Source: Chlorobiota bacterium (GTDB lineage: Bacteria; Bacteroidota; Bacteroidia; Bacteroidales; B39-G9). Taken from it: DNA of 13,630 nt. The stretch lies in assembly GCA_030632095.1 (NCBI GenBank), contig DAOVJU010000025.1, forward strand, positions 1 to 13,630. The letters run 5' to 3'. Below are positions 1 to 7,416 of this stretch, one piece after another; the stretch's first letter is position 1; each line of letters begins with the position of its first letter. The notes beneath the pieces were generated by a model, which saw only the letters and a list, made by a program, of their open reading frames with translations, was not told the origin of the DNA and did no database searches. A program made the translations under genes and the position numbers.

Positions 1-1414
1 AAACCATTATTGCGAAATCTATAATCGATTTAAATATTGGTACTTCTTTTACAGAATCAACCATTTCATATATTGACTCTTCCTGTTTTGATAGTTTATC
101 ATGCCTAATATCTTGCCAGTATAATGGATCCCGATCAATTGCCCCATCTTCAAGAATTGTTTCATGGACCAGGTTTCCCGAAAAGAATTTAACTTCTTTT
201 GGTTCATTAAGAACAAGATTTTTATAACTGGTAGTTTTCCGTCCAAATATACCGATACTTTGATTTGTTAAATTAAAGTCGATTACCAAATAATCTTTTT
301 TTACAAACCAGTGCTCCCCTACTTTTTTGTATTCATAACTGGCAAACAGATCATTTAAGAAGTTTATATTCGCATCTTCCGCAATTCTTACATTCACCTT
401 TTTTATAGCAAAAGTAGTATCATTAACCCATATATCACCTGTAAAAGTTGGTTCCTGCCTGCGTCTTGGCTTGAATGATATGTTATAACACCAATGGTTA
501 TTAATGTACATGCTGTCAATTAAATAATACCTGTAATATAATAAACCCCGGTTTGAAATTGGACTAATGAACCCCAGGCCAAAAACCTGGACAAAATTAT
601 CGTAAACATTTATATCCTGGTACATCTGTCCTGTAAACTGGGAGATACTTTCATTTTGTAAACCGGATATTTTATTGGCTTTTATTATTTCCTTTTTTCG
701 TTCAGGATGTTTTCTGTAATAATAATCCGAAACGGTTTCCGAGATCATAACCGGCAAATAAGGTTTCCCGGTTACTACTGAAGTATCTATATAATCAAAA
801 ACAAATGGAAAGTTTTTATAAAACCTTTTATTTAGGTAGGTAGAATCTATATTATTGATGTCAATTTCTACTTTATTATATGCTTCATACTGATATGAAA
901 TAAGATTATCAGGATTATTTTTCTTTTTGTTATCAATAATGTTTCGTAAGATCTTATGTGCCGGATTTTCACCAGGCCTGACAATTATTTCATTTAAATT
1001 TATAGCACTTTCCTGAAGTTCAATGTTAATTGTTTGAAAACTATGCCGGTTAATTTTAAATGCCTGAGACTTATAACCAACAAACGAAACCCTTATAGAA
1101 TCAACCAACTGGCGTGTTTCAAGAAAATACTCTCCATCAAAATTCGTGATAGCACCAATCTGTATACCAGTAAAAGTAACATTAACAAACGGGAGTGGTT
1201 CTTTTGTGTCAGCATCTATAATTGTTCCCCTAACCTTGCTTAGTTGTGAAAACACTTTTGATGTTCCACTTAAAAATACAAATACGAAAAGCATATATAG
1301 TATTAAAATTCTTAACACCCTTGTTGGTGTTTTCACCAACAAGTTGATTTTAAATAAAGAGAACACAAGTTGTTGGAGATAACTCCAACAACGGCGAGGG
1401 AAAAGTTTTCTCAT
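1..1414 (-). CDS. DUF5686 / carboxypeptidase regulatory-like domain protein, 5' part
   Basis: The frame is open without a stop from an ATG at 1414 to the left edge, giving about 471 residues; the C-terminal part lies outside the window. Residues about 30-57 form a hydrophobic export signal ending near VFSQ. Residues about 60-140 match a carboxypeptidase-D regulatory-like beta-sandwich (VRGTIIDADTKEPLPFVNV, then a TNFDGEYFL turn and an SFVGYKS strand). From about residue 150 the sequence follows DUF5686, with NPAHKILRNIIDNKKKNNP and YEAYNKVEID. Family members are exported Bacteroidota proteins, often predicted to end in an outer-membrane beta-barrel; their function is not established. The start is uncertain. 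The first 40 codons contain two palindromes. A GTG at 1336 gives a cleaner signal peptide (MKTPTRVLRILILYM...), while the ATG at 1294 leaves one without basic residues. The family call is firm and the start is weak. Confidence 0.85.
   Translation of the reverse strand, partial: MRKLFPRRCWSYLQQLVFSLFKINLLVKTPTRVLRILILYMLFVFVFLSGTSKVFSQLSKVRGTIIDADTKEPLPFVNVTFTGIQIGAITNFDGEYFLETRQLVDSIRVSFVGYKSQAFKINRHSFQTINIELQESAINLNEIIVRPGENPAHKILRNIIDNKKKNNPDNLISYQYEAYNKVEIDINNIDSTYLNKRFYKNFPFVFDYIDTSVVTGKPYLPVMISETVSDYYYRKHPERKKEIIKANKISGLQNESISQFTGQMYQDINVYDNFVQVFGLGFISPISNRGLLYYRYYLIDSMYINNHWCYNISFKPRRRQEPTFTGDIWVNDTTFAIKKVNVRIAEDANINFLNDLFASYEYKKVGEHWFVKKDYLVIDFNLTNQSIGIFGRKTTSYKNLVLNEPKEVKFFSGNLVHETILEDGAIDRDPLYWQDIRHDKLSKQEESIYEMVDSVKEVPIFKSIIDFAIMV
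1314..1365 (+). repeat. Dispersed palindromic repeat, copy 1
   Basis: This stretch matches 7272-7325 in the same plus-strand orientation. By hand alignment 47 of 52 aligned bases are identical, with one 2-base gap. It contains a perfect 10-bp stem, CTTGTTGGTG (1320-1329) and CACCAACAAG (1334-1343), around a TTTT loop. A second perfect 10-bp palindrome follows at 1369-1392, with arms GTTGTTGGAG and CTCCAACAAC and loop ATAA. The two arms share the core TTGTTGG. The element lies inside the longest reading of the DUF5686 gene, so it may mark a 5' untranslated region rather than protein. Confidence 0.6.
1369..1392. repeat. Perfect 10-bp palindrome with 4-base loop
   Basis: The arms are GTTGTTGGAG (1369-1378) and CTCCAACAAC (1383-1392), separated by ATAA. 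It lies 25 bases from the similar hairpin at 1320-1343. No T tract follows on either strand, so it does not look like an intrinsic terminator. It could be part of a REP-like element or an RNA hairpin in the leader of the minus-strand gene. Confidence 0.6.
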
Positions 1415-1735
1415 TTAAATGCTATTAAAGCTTTTATTAAAACAAGGTACAAGGTATTATAAATTAGTTGCAAGCTAAAAATTTACCTGTTCAATTATAA
1501 TAAAATTATAGCTTATAATTCAATATTGTTTAGTTAAGAAAATATGCCATTCTTTATAAGTAAAAAACTTCGACAAGCTGCTAATGACACTTTTTAAAAC
1601 TTATTGAAAATGAATAGTTTATAAAATTAATTTCCCTTACCCTCTATTTATTGAGGTCATGTGTATTTAATACTATTTACAATATTCTTTGTAAAATAAT
1701 TGTTCTAATCTTATTTGTTTTCGTAGCATTAGTGC

Positions 1736-1858
1736 CAACAATTGGCAATATGGCATGAAGCGGATTGCGAGCGATTTCGTATCAAATCGACAAAAGGATA
1801 AAACGGGCTAATTCGCTCCATATGAGCACCTTACGGCTTTTTGCTATATTGCGTGTTG
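1736..1858. repeat. Imperfect inverted-repeat element of about 120 bp
   Basis: The left end is CAACAATTGGCAATATGGCA (1736-1755). The right end, 1842-1858, reads CAACACGCAATATAGCA on the minus strand, so the ends pair with three extra bases and one mismatch. Inside are smaller palindromes: CGATTT/AAATCG flanking CGTATC near 1773-1790, and GCTC/GAGC near 1815-1827. My hand count gives 51 G or C in 1741-1860, richer than the flanks. It encodes no protein I can see. It could be a miniature transposable element or another folded dispersed repeat. The class is not established. Confidence 0.4.
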
Positions 1859-2049
1859 TATTCTGGTTGTGTGTCCTATGTTATAATGTCGTTTAGGGAG
1901 TGTAATTCTCCTTTACCTACGCGATTTTTCAATTTAATATCATCTATTTTTACTGGCCAATTTAGTATTATTATTTTTTACTATTGCTAATTTCCTGTGT
2001 GTTTTTATTCTTTTAATAAATCACAACCTGTACTTCATAGTTACAATAC

Positions 2050-2310
2050 ATATGGTTGAATGGGCTGAAGAGTATTTAAGCTGCCGGAAGCCAGTCGGTT
2101 GGATTGGTCAGCGTTAGAGATGGTGTGTAGCCGACAGGGAGAGTTGCAGTATAAAGCAAATTTGCCCGAGAAAGTATGGCCTATATGGTGTGAATGCTAC
2201 TGCCTGTTTTTATTAAGCCAATCGAATCATTCAAAATTATTCGTAAGAAGTCTTCAATTTTCTTAAAACTATCAAGCCAATATGCGGTCGGGCATATAAC
2301 AACTAGAAAA
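2050..2310. other. GC-richer island, unidentified
   Basis: In 2081-2150 I count 40 of 70 bases as G or C, whereas both flanks are strongly AT-rich. It contains GTCGG near 2094 and CCGAC near 2131, which could pair, and two AAGCCAAT words near 2215 and 2275. Translation in three forward frames gives short open stretches interrupted by stops and no domain I recognise. It looks like the remnant of an acquired element or a structured RNA, but I cannot say which. Confidence 0.3.
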
Positions 2311-2551
2311 ACATGCTTTTTTACCTATATAAAAAATATTGTTTATTGTATTAAACTATTAATGTAGTTCAATGCTTGGACCATTTAAACATGTCATAGT
2401 AACTTGATCTGACTATATTAGAAATATAAAACAAGTATCCGATATTGTTTGAAATACTTCGGTAGAATTAGATGAGCATATAAAATACATAGAAGTTAAT
2501 TCTCAAACTTGATTAAAAGTTTTATGTTAAAGCAAATTGCTATTTTTATTA

Positions 2552-2581
2552 TTGCATTATTAAACTAAATTTCTATTTTTG
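2552..2581 (+). promoter_or_regulatory. Putative Bacteroidota-type promoter
   Basis: TATTTTTG at 2574-2581 fits the -7 consensus TAnnTTTG of the Bacteroidota primary sigma factor. A TTG at 2552-2554 sits 19 bases upstream, in the range expected for the -33 box. Transcription would start about 2586-2590, at or just before the ATG at 2590. The message would be nearly leaderless, or would use the second ATG at 2602. It would serve the four-gene cluster to 6538. Such short motifs occur by chance in AT-rich DNA. Confidence 0.4.
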
Positions 2582-2589
2582 TGTGAGAT

Positions 2590-3144
2590 ATGAAACAGAT
2601 TATGAAATACTTTTCATTATACATAAGCCTAGTATTCTTCTTCATGCTAAATAATACATGTACAAAGGAATTACCTCCTAAACCCGATAATTATACTAAT
2701 CTATATACTCACGACTCAACTACAAATTACACTATCCCTTGTGAGGATAATTTACAAGACAATTACTATACTACCGATCAAATGTTTTTTGGTTTTAATT
2801 CTTTTTATATTTATGATTCAGACGGTCGTTATAACTTTGACACTTATGAAATTATAGCAAGACACGCGGCAACTCCAGCAATGTTAATTATTGAGATTGA
2901 AGATAACCCAAACTATTTTAGGGGGAGAAAAGTATACAACATTTCTAAATCAAATTATGCCAGTTCTAGATATGCAAAAATTGCCTTTGATTTTAACACC
3001 TTTTATTATACTCCTGTTGAAAACAATTTAATTTACGTTGATTTCACGGATAGTACACTTAATATTAGTTTGTGTGAAATTAAATTGAATAGCGACTATG
3101 CATCAGAAATAACAGTTTCCGGAAGAATTATTCATTTTTACTAG
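2590..3144 (+). CDS. Small putative lipoprotein, unknown function
   Basis: This 184-residue protein has a basic N-terminus, a hydrophobic segment (residues 7-20) and Cys24 in the context LNNTC-TKE. That resembles the relaxed lipoprotein signals of Bacteroidota, though Asn-Asn-Thr before Cys is not a classic lipobox. The mature part is rich in Tyr, Asn, Asp and Thr and probably folds as a beta-sandwich on the envelope surface; I recognise no family. A second Met at position 5 (2602) is an alternative start. Its stop lies two bases before the ATG of the next lipoprotein gene, so it is the first gene of a tight cluster with the M48 protease. Its role is unknown. Confidence 0.7.
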   Translation: MKQIMKYFSLYISLVFFFMLNNTCTKELPPKPDNYTNLYTHDSTTNYTIPCEDNLQDNYYTTDQMFFGFNSFYIYDSDGRYNFDTYEIIARHAATPAMLIIEIEDNPNYFRGRKVYNISKSNYASSRYAKIAFDFNTFYYTPVENNLIYVDFTDSTLNISLCEIKLNSDYASEITVSGRIIHFY

Positions 3145-3146
3145 CA

Positions 3147-3278
3147 ATGAAAAAGTACATTTATATCATGATCATTTTAGGACTTTTTGTTTCGTGTGAA
3201 AAAGAAACAATAACTCCAGAACAGCAGCTTATAGGGAACACTAATGGCTGGAGAATACAAAATTTATTCGGTATATAG
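3147..3278 (+). pseudogene. 5' fragment of a frameshifted lipoprotein gene
   Basis: An ATG two bases after the preceding stop opens a 43-residue frame. It starts MKKYIYIMIILGLFVSCEKE, an excellent lipoprotein signal with Cys17, continues TITPEQQLIG and ends at TAG 3276-3278. The following 143-residue frame (+1 relative) has no export signal of its own. Removing one G from the GGG at 3234-3236 joins LIG directly to TLMAGEYKIYSVYSG and gives one lipoprotein of about 175 residues. The span 3147-3675 is 529 bases, one more than a multiple of three. This fragment is therefore best read as the N-terminus of the gene continued at 3244. Confidence 0.7.
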
Positions 3279-3675
3279 CGGAGCTATTTCTGACACCTTA
3301 AATAGTGGTGTCATGTTTCATTATAAAGATATTGGATACATAACATTTAATAGTGACAATAATGGCAAATATGAATATGATAATGTTGAGTATCCGTTTA
3401 CTTGGTCAATTTTAACTAACGAAAACGCCAATACTCAACGGTTTCAAATTGATATTAATGCCGCAAACGTAAGCGATTATTCCTCACCTTTTTTATACTA
3501 CTATTTTAGTGGTCAAAGCGGAACTCCTTTTATGCATTCAGAAGAAGATGAAATTAGGCAATATGATATGAGTATCATAAACTCTTTTACTATTCAATGT
3601 AGATTTAATCCTGGGGGGTCAAGCGGTTTAGACAATTTTGGGGGAATTGAGTTCACCTTAACTGAAAAACAATGA
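3244..3675 (+). CDS. 3' part of frameshifted lipoprotein, lipocalin-like (tentative)
   Basis: These 143 residues open at an ATG, but that Met is probably internal. In the same frame the codons for GTL precede it, and a TAG at 3232-3234 closes the frame. The pattern LIG-x-GxYKIYSVYSG, then a strand YITFNSDNNGKYEYDN and an FTWSI strand, resembles the small beta-barrel lipocalin-like or DUF lipoproteins common in Bacteroidota, where 'LIGxW' starts the domain. That resemblance is by pattern only. The protein ends in a beta-strand (GIEFTLTEKQ). Without the 5' fragment it lacks a signal peptide and would stay in the cytoplasm. It lies 14 bases before the M48 protease gene. It is either a pseudogene or a sequencing error. 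Confidence 0.6.
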   Translation: MAGEYKIYSVYSGAISDTLNSGVMFHYKDIGYITFNSDNNGKYEYDNVEYPFTWSILTNENANTQRFQIDINAANVSDYSSPFLYYYFSGQSGTPFMHSEEDEIRQYDMSIINSFTIQCRFNPGGSSGLDNFGGIEFTLTEKQ

Positions 3676-3689
3676 ATAGAATATAACAT

Positions 3690-5786
3690 ATGAATAAACA
3701 TATTAAAACATTATTTCTTAATCTATTTCTGTTTTCGTCGATTTCTCTAATTGCGCAAAATTTTGATGCTTATCAGGAAATAAAATCATCAGGTACCATG
3801 CCCAAAGATTTTATCACCTTACTTTCTGACAAATACAAAGAAGACCAGGAACAAATTAATAAAAATGATAAAAGAAAATCTCAGAAATATCAACATCAGT
3901 TTTATTTAGAGAGTAATTTTGCTATTAATGAAATAATATCCACTGGGAATGTATTGTTTAACGATCCTATCACAAATTATTTAAACAGCATATACGATAA
4001 TATAAAAAAGGACAATCCCTCTTTGCAAAATAAAAATATTCGCTTTTATACGAGTAAGTCAACAATTATCAATGCATACACAACGCATGCCGGTATTATT
4101 TTTATGAACATTGGATTAATAGCAAAGGTAAAAACAGAAGATGAACTGGCCTATATCATGTGTCATGAAATTGCACATTTTATTAAAAAACACAACATAA
4201 AACAGCACACATTTAACGAAGAAATAGACTCGGAAAAAGGAAAATATAAAAAAGTGGATTGGGAAACAAAAATGTTTTCTAAAGCCAATTACTCGCAACA
4301 GCATGAAACAGAAGCCGATGCTCTGGGTTATGAATTATTTGCGAATACAAAGTACAAGGCTTCAGCCGCTATAGAAGCATTAACAAATCTTAAAACATAT
4401 TATTTGCCATTTGAAAGCGACTTAGCTTTTTCAAAATCCACTTTTGAAAACCAGTATATTTCATTTCCTGATGCACAGCTTTTACCCCTTGATTCAATTC
4501 AAATAAAAGAGTATGAAAATGAACAGAAATATTCAACTCATCCTGAGGTAGATGCAAGAATTGAAGCAATTTCAGATCAAAATAAGAAAAATCCGCACAA
4601 GGATTCGATACAAACTATCCAAAATAAGGTTCAGAAAATTGCACAATTCGAAATGTGTCATTTATACCTTGAAAAAGGGATGAATTACCATTCATTATAT
4701 ACCACCTTGGCATTATTAAAACAAGATAAATCAAGCAGGTATTTAAATGCAGTTCTTCGTAAAACTCTTTATGCATTGTCGCAGGGAGAAACCTATGTCA
4801 AGCATTATGCGTCAGAAGACGATGAAATTGTATTTGAGGATTTTAGAAAAAATTATAATGAGTCACTTGGTTATGGAGCCAAAGAAATTCAACAAATATC
4901 GCTTTTCTTTGAATCAATTTCTATAAATGAATTAAATAGTTTAGCGACTACCGCAATATGGCAGAATGCTTCATCTGATCAATTATCATCAGTGATGAAA
5001 TTAAGATGTGAAGACCTGTTGGAAGAATTTTACAAGCATTTTGAAAAAGACGCCAAATCAAAACAAGTTGTTGAATCACTTATTTCGCAAGATGAATCCT
5101 TTGCTTCCTTAGCCAGTTTAGCAAAAAAATCATCACGGGAAAAAGCAAAACAGCCTGTATCGAAGAAAAAAAGCAAAAAGGGTGTTGCAGGTATAAACCG
5201 ATTAATAATCATATCTCCTGAATACCGTCAGTTTGATTTGCGTAAAGAAAAATCGTACAAATATGAGGCATCTGAAAAAGCACTGATCGATTATCAGAAA
5301 AAAATTAAAGAAAATGCTGACAAATTAAAAATCAGGTACGATCTTTTATCTCCGGTAAGTTTTAATGCTTCAGATGTAAAATCTATAAATGATCTTGCTT
5401 TGCTTAAAACTTTTTTAATAGAAAATTCCGTTTGTGCACCCAATGCTATTAGCTCAAAAAGGGAAGTCATAAATGAATTAATAAAACGGTACAAAACGGA
5501 TAAATTAGCATTAATGGGAACCTACTCATTTCATGTCGACAAATCACTGGTAAAGAAGTTTATGGTTTTAACATATACAGGTGTAGTTTTTCCTATATTG
5601 CCACTAGGCATTTGGTATTTTGTAGTACCATCATATAAAACTTTTAATTATGCATTTGTCTTTGATTTAATATCAGAAGAACTAATATTTGATAATGTGC
5701 ACGCCATTAATATGAACGATAGCCAGGGAGTAATTAATTCTTCTATGTATTACAATTTTATGCGAATTAAACGAGCTTCAAAATGA
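3690..5786 (+). CDS. Secreted M48-family zinc metalloprotease with long C-terminal extension
   Basis: The protein has 698 residues. Residues 1-23 are a signal peptide ending IAQ. The protease core (about 80-295) has HEIAH at 159-163, a downstream ETEAD (206-210) fitting the ExxxD third zinc ligand of M48, and STHPEVDARI near 282-291 matching the conserved THP...RI segment of BepA/LoiP-like periplasmic proteases. A predicted periplasmic role in handling or degrading envelope proteins is inferred from the family. The remaining roughly 400 residues are not recognised. They include helical stretches, a very Lys/Ser-rich segment (about 477-497) and a hydrophobic segment (about 630-648) that could be a membrane anchor. 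M48 periplasmic proteases are often 250-500 residues, so this one is long. Its stop overlaps the next gene by ATGA, which suggests translational coupling. Confidence 0.88.
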   Translation: MNKHIKTLFLNLFLFSSISLIAQNFDAYQEIKSSGTMPKDFITLLSDKYKEDQEQINKNDKRKSQKYQHQFYLESNFAINEIISTGNVLFNDPITNYLNSIYDNIKKDNPSLQNKNIRFYTSKSTIINAYTTHAGIIFMNIGLIAKVKTEDELAYIMCHEIAHFIKKHNIKQHTFNEEIDSEKGKYKKVDWETKMFSKANYSQQHETEADALGYELFANTKYKASAAIEALTNLKTYYLPFESDLAFSKSTFENQYISFPDAQLLPLDSIQIKEYENEQKYSTHPEVDARIEAISDQNKKNPHKDSIQTIQNKVQKIAQFEMCHLYLEKGMNYHSLYTTLALLKQDKSSRYLNAVLRKTLYALSQGETYVKHYASEDDEIVFEDFRKNYNESLGYGAKEIQQISLFFESISINELNSLATTAIWQNASSDQLSSVMKLRCEDLLEEFYKHFEKDAKSKQVVESLISQDESFASLASLAKKSSREKAKQPVSKKKSKKGVAGINRLIIISPEYRQFDLRKEKSYKYEASEKALIDYQKKIKENADKLKIRYDLLSPVSFNASDVKSINDLALLKTFLIENSVCAPNAISSKREVINELIKRYKTDKLALMGTYSFHVDKSLVKKFMVLTYTGVVFPILPLGIWYFVVPSYKTFNYAFVFDLISEELIFDNVHAINMNDSQGVINSSMYYNFMRIKRASK

Positions 5787-6538
5787 AAATGATAAAAACG
5801 ATAATATTATTCCTGTTTATTTTGACACTTAGTTTTGCTCAGGCGCAAAATCCGGGTTATCAAGGAAAAAAATGTATTCTTTCGTATGGAGTAAAAGGTA
5901 TGCCTATAACCGGTGCATTAATTGGACAAGACAAAGCTTTCGATTTTAATCTTCGGAATTCTGTAAGACTTGAATATGTTGTATGGCGAAATTTTTCTTT
6001 TGGTGCTACTTATGAAAGGGTAAACGATATTATTTACTTGAAAAACTGGTCAGTTACAAAAGAATATCCGCTGGATGCATTAGCAAATAATACCGATTTA
6101 TTTGATTTAGGTGTGAGAGAATTTAAGTCAGCAGCAAATTTTACCGGGAACAATTATGGATTTTTTGCCAAACTCTATAATTATAATATTTTTGGTTCAA
6201 TTGCTCCTCTTGGAAGTTATTTTAGTGCTGCGGTTTTCTTAAATGAGATTCAAGTATCAGATGATGGAAGATATTACAATAATGATCAAACAATGTTACA
6301 TACTATAAATACCACAACATATGTTGCAGGCATTGGTATTCAAAATATATTTTACGATCGTTTAACAGTTGATATTTCGTTCAAATTTGGGCTCAACCTG
6401 GTTGGGATGAATGCCATCAGTGATTATAAGTTATATATTGAAAACGGAGGAAGTTCAGTTTTTCGTTGGCCGGAGGTAAAAATGTTTTCAGATTACATTC
6501 TCTATATAGGCTTAAATGTAGGTTGGCTCATTTTTTAA
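5783..6538 (+). CDS. Putative outer-membrane beta-barrel protein
   Basis: This 251-residue protein has a clear signal peptide (residues 1-21, cleavage after AQA before QNPGY). It then shows alternating aromatic and small residues in amphipathic strands such as SVRLEYVVWRNFSFGATYER, TYVAGIGIQN and LTVDISFKFGLNLVG. It ends YILYIGLNVGWLIF, with a C-terminal Phe typical of a barrel recognised by the BAM machinery. I cannot name a family. The start overlaps the protease stop by 4 bases (ATGA), so the two are probably coupled and may work together at the outer membrane. A second Met at codon 3 could also serve as the start. No clear terminator follows. Confidence 0.75.
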   Translation: MKMIKTIILFLFILTLSFAQAQNPGYQGKKCILSYGVKGMPITGALIGQDKAFDFNLRNSVRLEYVVWRNFSFGATYERVNDIIYLKNWSVTKEYPLDALANNTDLFDLGVREFKSAANFTGNNYGFFAKLYNYNIFGSIAPLGSYFSAAVFLNEIQVSDDGRYYNNDQTMLHTINTTTYVAGIGIQNIFYDRLTVDISFKFGLNLVGMNAISDYKLYIENGGSSVFRWPEVKMFSDYILYIGLNVGWLIF

Positions 6539-7416
6539 ATATTTGGTAAATATAATTACACTCACCAATTCTAATTAATGATAGTTTCTAATTTTTAATA
6601 TAGCTTAGTTTTCTAAAAATCCGTATTTTATCCTTACTAAAAGAATAAACAGAAAAATAGATCAAAGTACGTTCCGAAACAAAAAATAATAATTTGTTAG
6701 TCAAATGTAGAAAAGTGTCAAGTCAGTTGATAAATTATTGAATTCTAGACATTTTATGTTAGCATAATTTTGTTTCCCACAGATGTGAATTACAAGGTTT
6801 TTTTAATTGTAATAAAATATTACAAATTATGTTAAGTATAATTGACTATACACCCAAGTTAGAAATGTTTTAAATACATATACTTCATTTATAAACGAAA
6901 AACATGAAATGATTCTACTAGCTGAAAAGAATGATTGGTCCGATTTGGATAAGAAAATAAGTATTTAATATTCCCTTAACAATGATAGACCATATATTCC
7001 CTATCAGTACCATTACTAAACTGGAATACAACGACTGGGCTATGCTCCAGTAAGGGATTTCGTAGCTTTTTCGTTTCAATTTATTACTTATTTTTATTTC
7101 TTACATTCCGTTCAGTTTTGCTCTAAAACCCTTATTAGCTTAAGGTGCTTATTAAATAATTCCTATGAGTTCTTCATTCCATCTTGATATAAATTCCATA
7201 ATTTCTAGTTCTTTCATTTCCTATATACATATTACCAATTGTTTCAAACCTGGGTTTGGTGTTGGAGTCTAAACACCCTTGTTAGTATTTTCACCATCAA
7301 GTGGATTTTAAACAAAGAAAGAACAATTTTTAATTTATAATTCCAAAGGGAATGCAACCCTTTAGTTTTAACTTGCATCATAAGAATAGCTGAAACAAAA
7401 AACGGCAATTTCATTT
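6539..7416. other. Long non-coding stretch with a degraded repeat copy
   Basis: About 880 bases are AT-rich without a convincing gene. A TAATTTTG at 6765-6772 fits the -7 promoter consensus, but its nearest TTG is 24 bases upstream and no gene starts soon after. A 23-codon frame at 6982-7053 has no support as a gene. The degraded repeat copy is at 7272-7325, and a small stem (AAAGGG 7345-7350, CCCTTT 7358-7363) follows it upstream of the sigma factor. The promoter of the sigma gene is not obvious. Confidence 0.5.
7272..7325 (+). repeat. Dispersed palindromic repeat, copy 2 (degraded)
   Basis: It aligns with 1314-1365 in the same orientation, with 47 of 52 bases identical and a 2-base gap. 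Three of the ten stem pairs present in copy 1 are broken here, so this copy looks decayed. Copy 1 lies at the 5' end of a minus-strand gene and this copy upstream of a plus-strand gene, so orientation relative to genes is not conserved. That argues against shared coding or promoter function and for a dispersed element. Confidence 0.55.

Larger units (their letters stand above)
1415..2589. other. Long non-coding stretch with possible element remnants
   Basis: About 1.2 kb lies between divergent genes with no open frame that reads like a protein on either strand. The outer parts are very AT-rich. Two sub-regions stand out: an imperfect inverted-repeat unit at 1736-1858 and a GC-richer block at about 2050-2310. 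Both are listed separately. A weak hairpin (GGAG/CTCC) lies near 1895-1912. I found no tRNA, CRISPR array or recognisable transposase remnant. Confidence 0.6.

Noticed and set aside
1034..1382. Two plus-strand frames opposite the DUF5686 gene
   Set aside because: They overlap a long, well-supported minus-strand gene and give no protein-like pattern, so they are shadow frames.
1314..1392. Twin palindromes as a CRISPR array
   Set aside because: The arms differ, there are only two units, there are no unique spacers of regular length and no cas genes.
2051..2113. Short frame MVEWAEEYLSCRKPVGWIGQR as a possible transposase or intron-maturase remnant
   Set aside because: It ends after 21 codons and I cannot tie it to a family. 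Kept only as a compositional oddity.
6982..7053. A 23-codon frame (MIDHIFPISTITKLEYNDWAMLQ without its stop) in the intergenic region
   Set aside because: It is too short, has no promoter, signal peptide or family resemblance, and the region otherwise looks non-coding.
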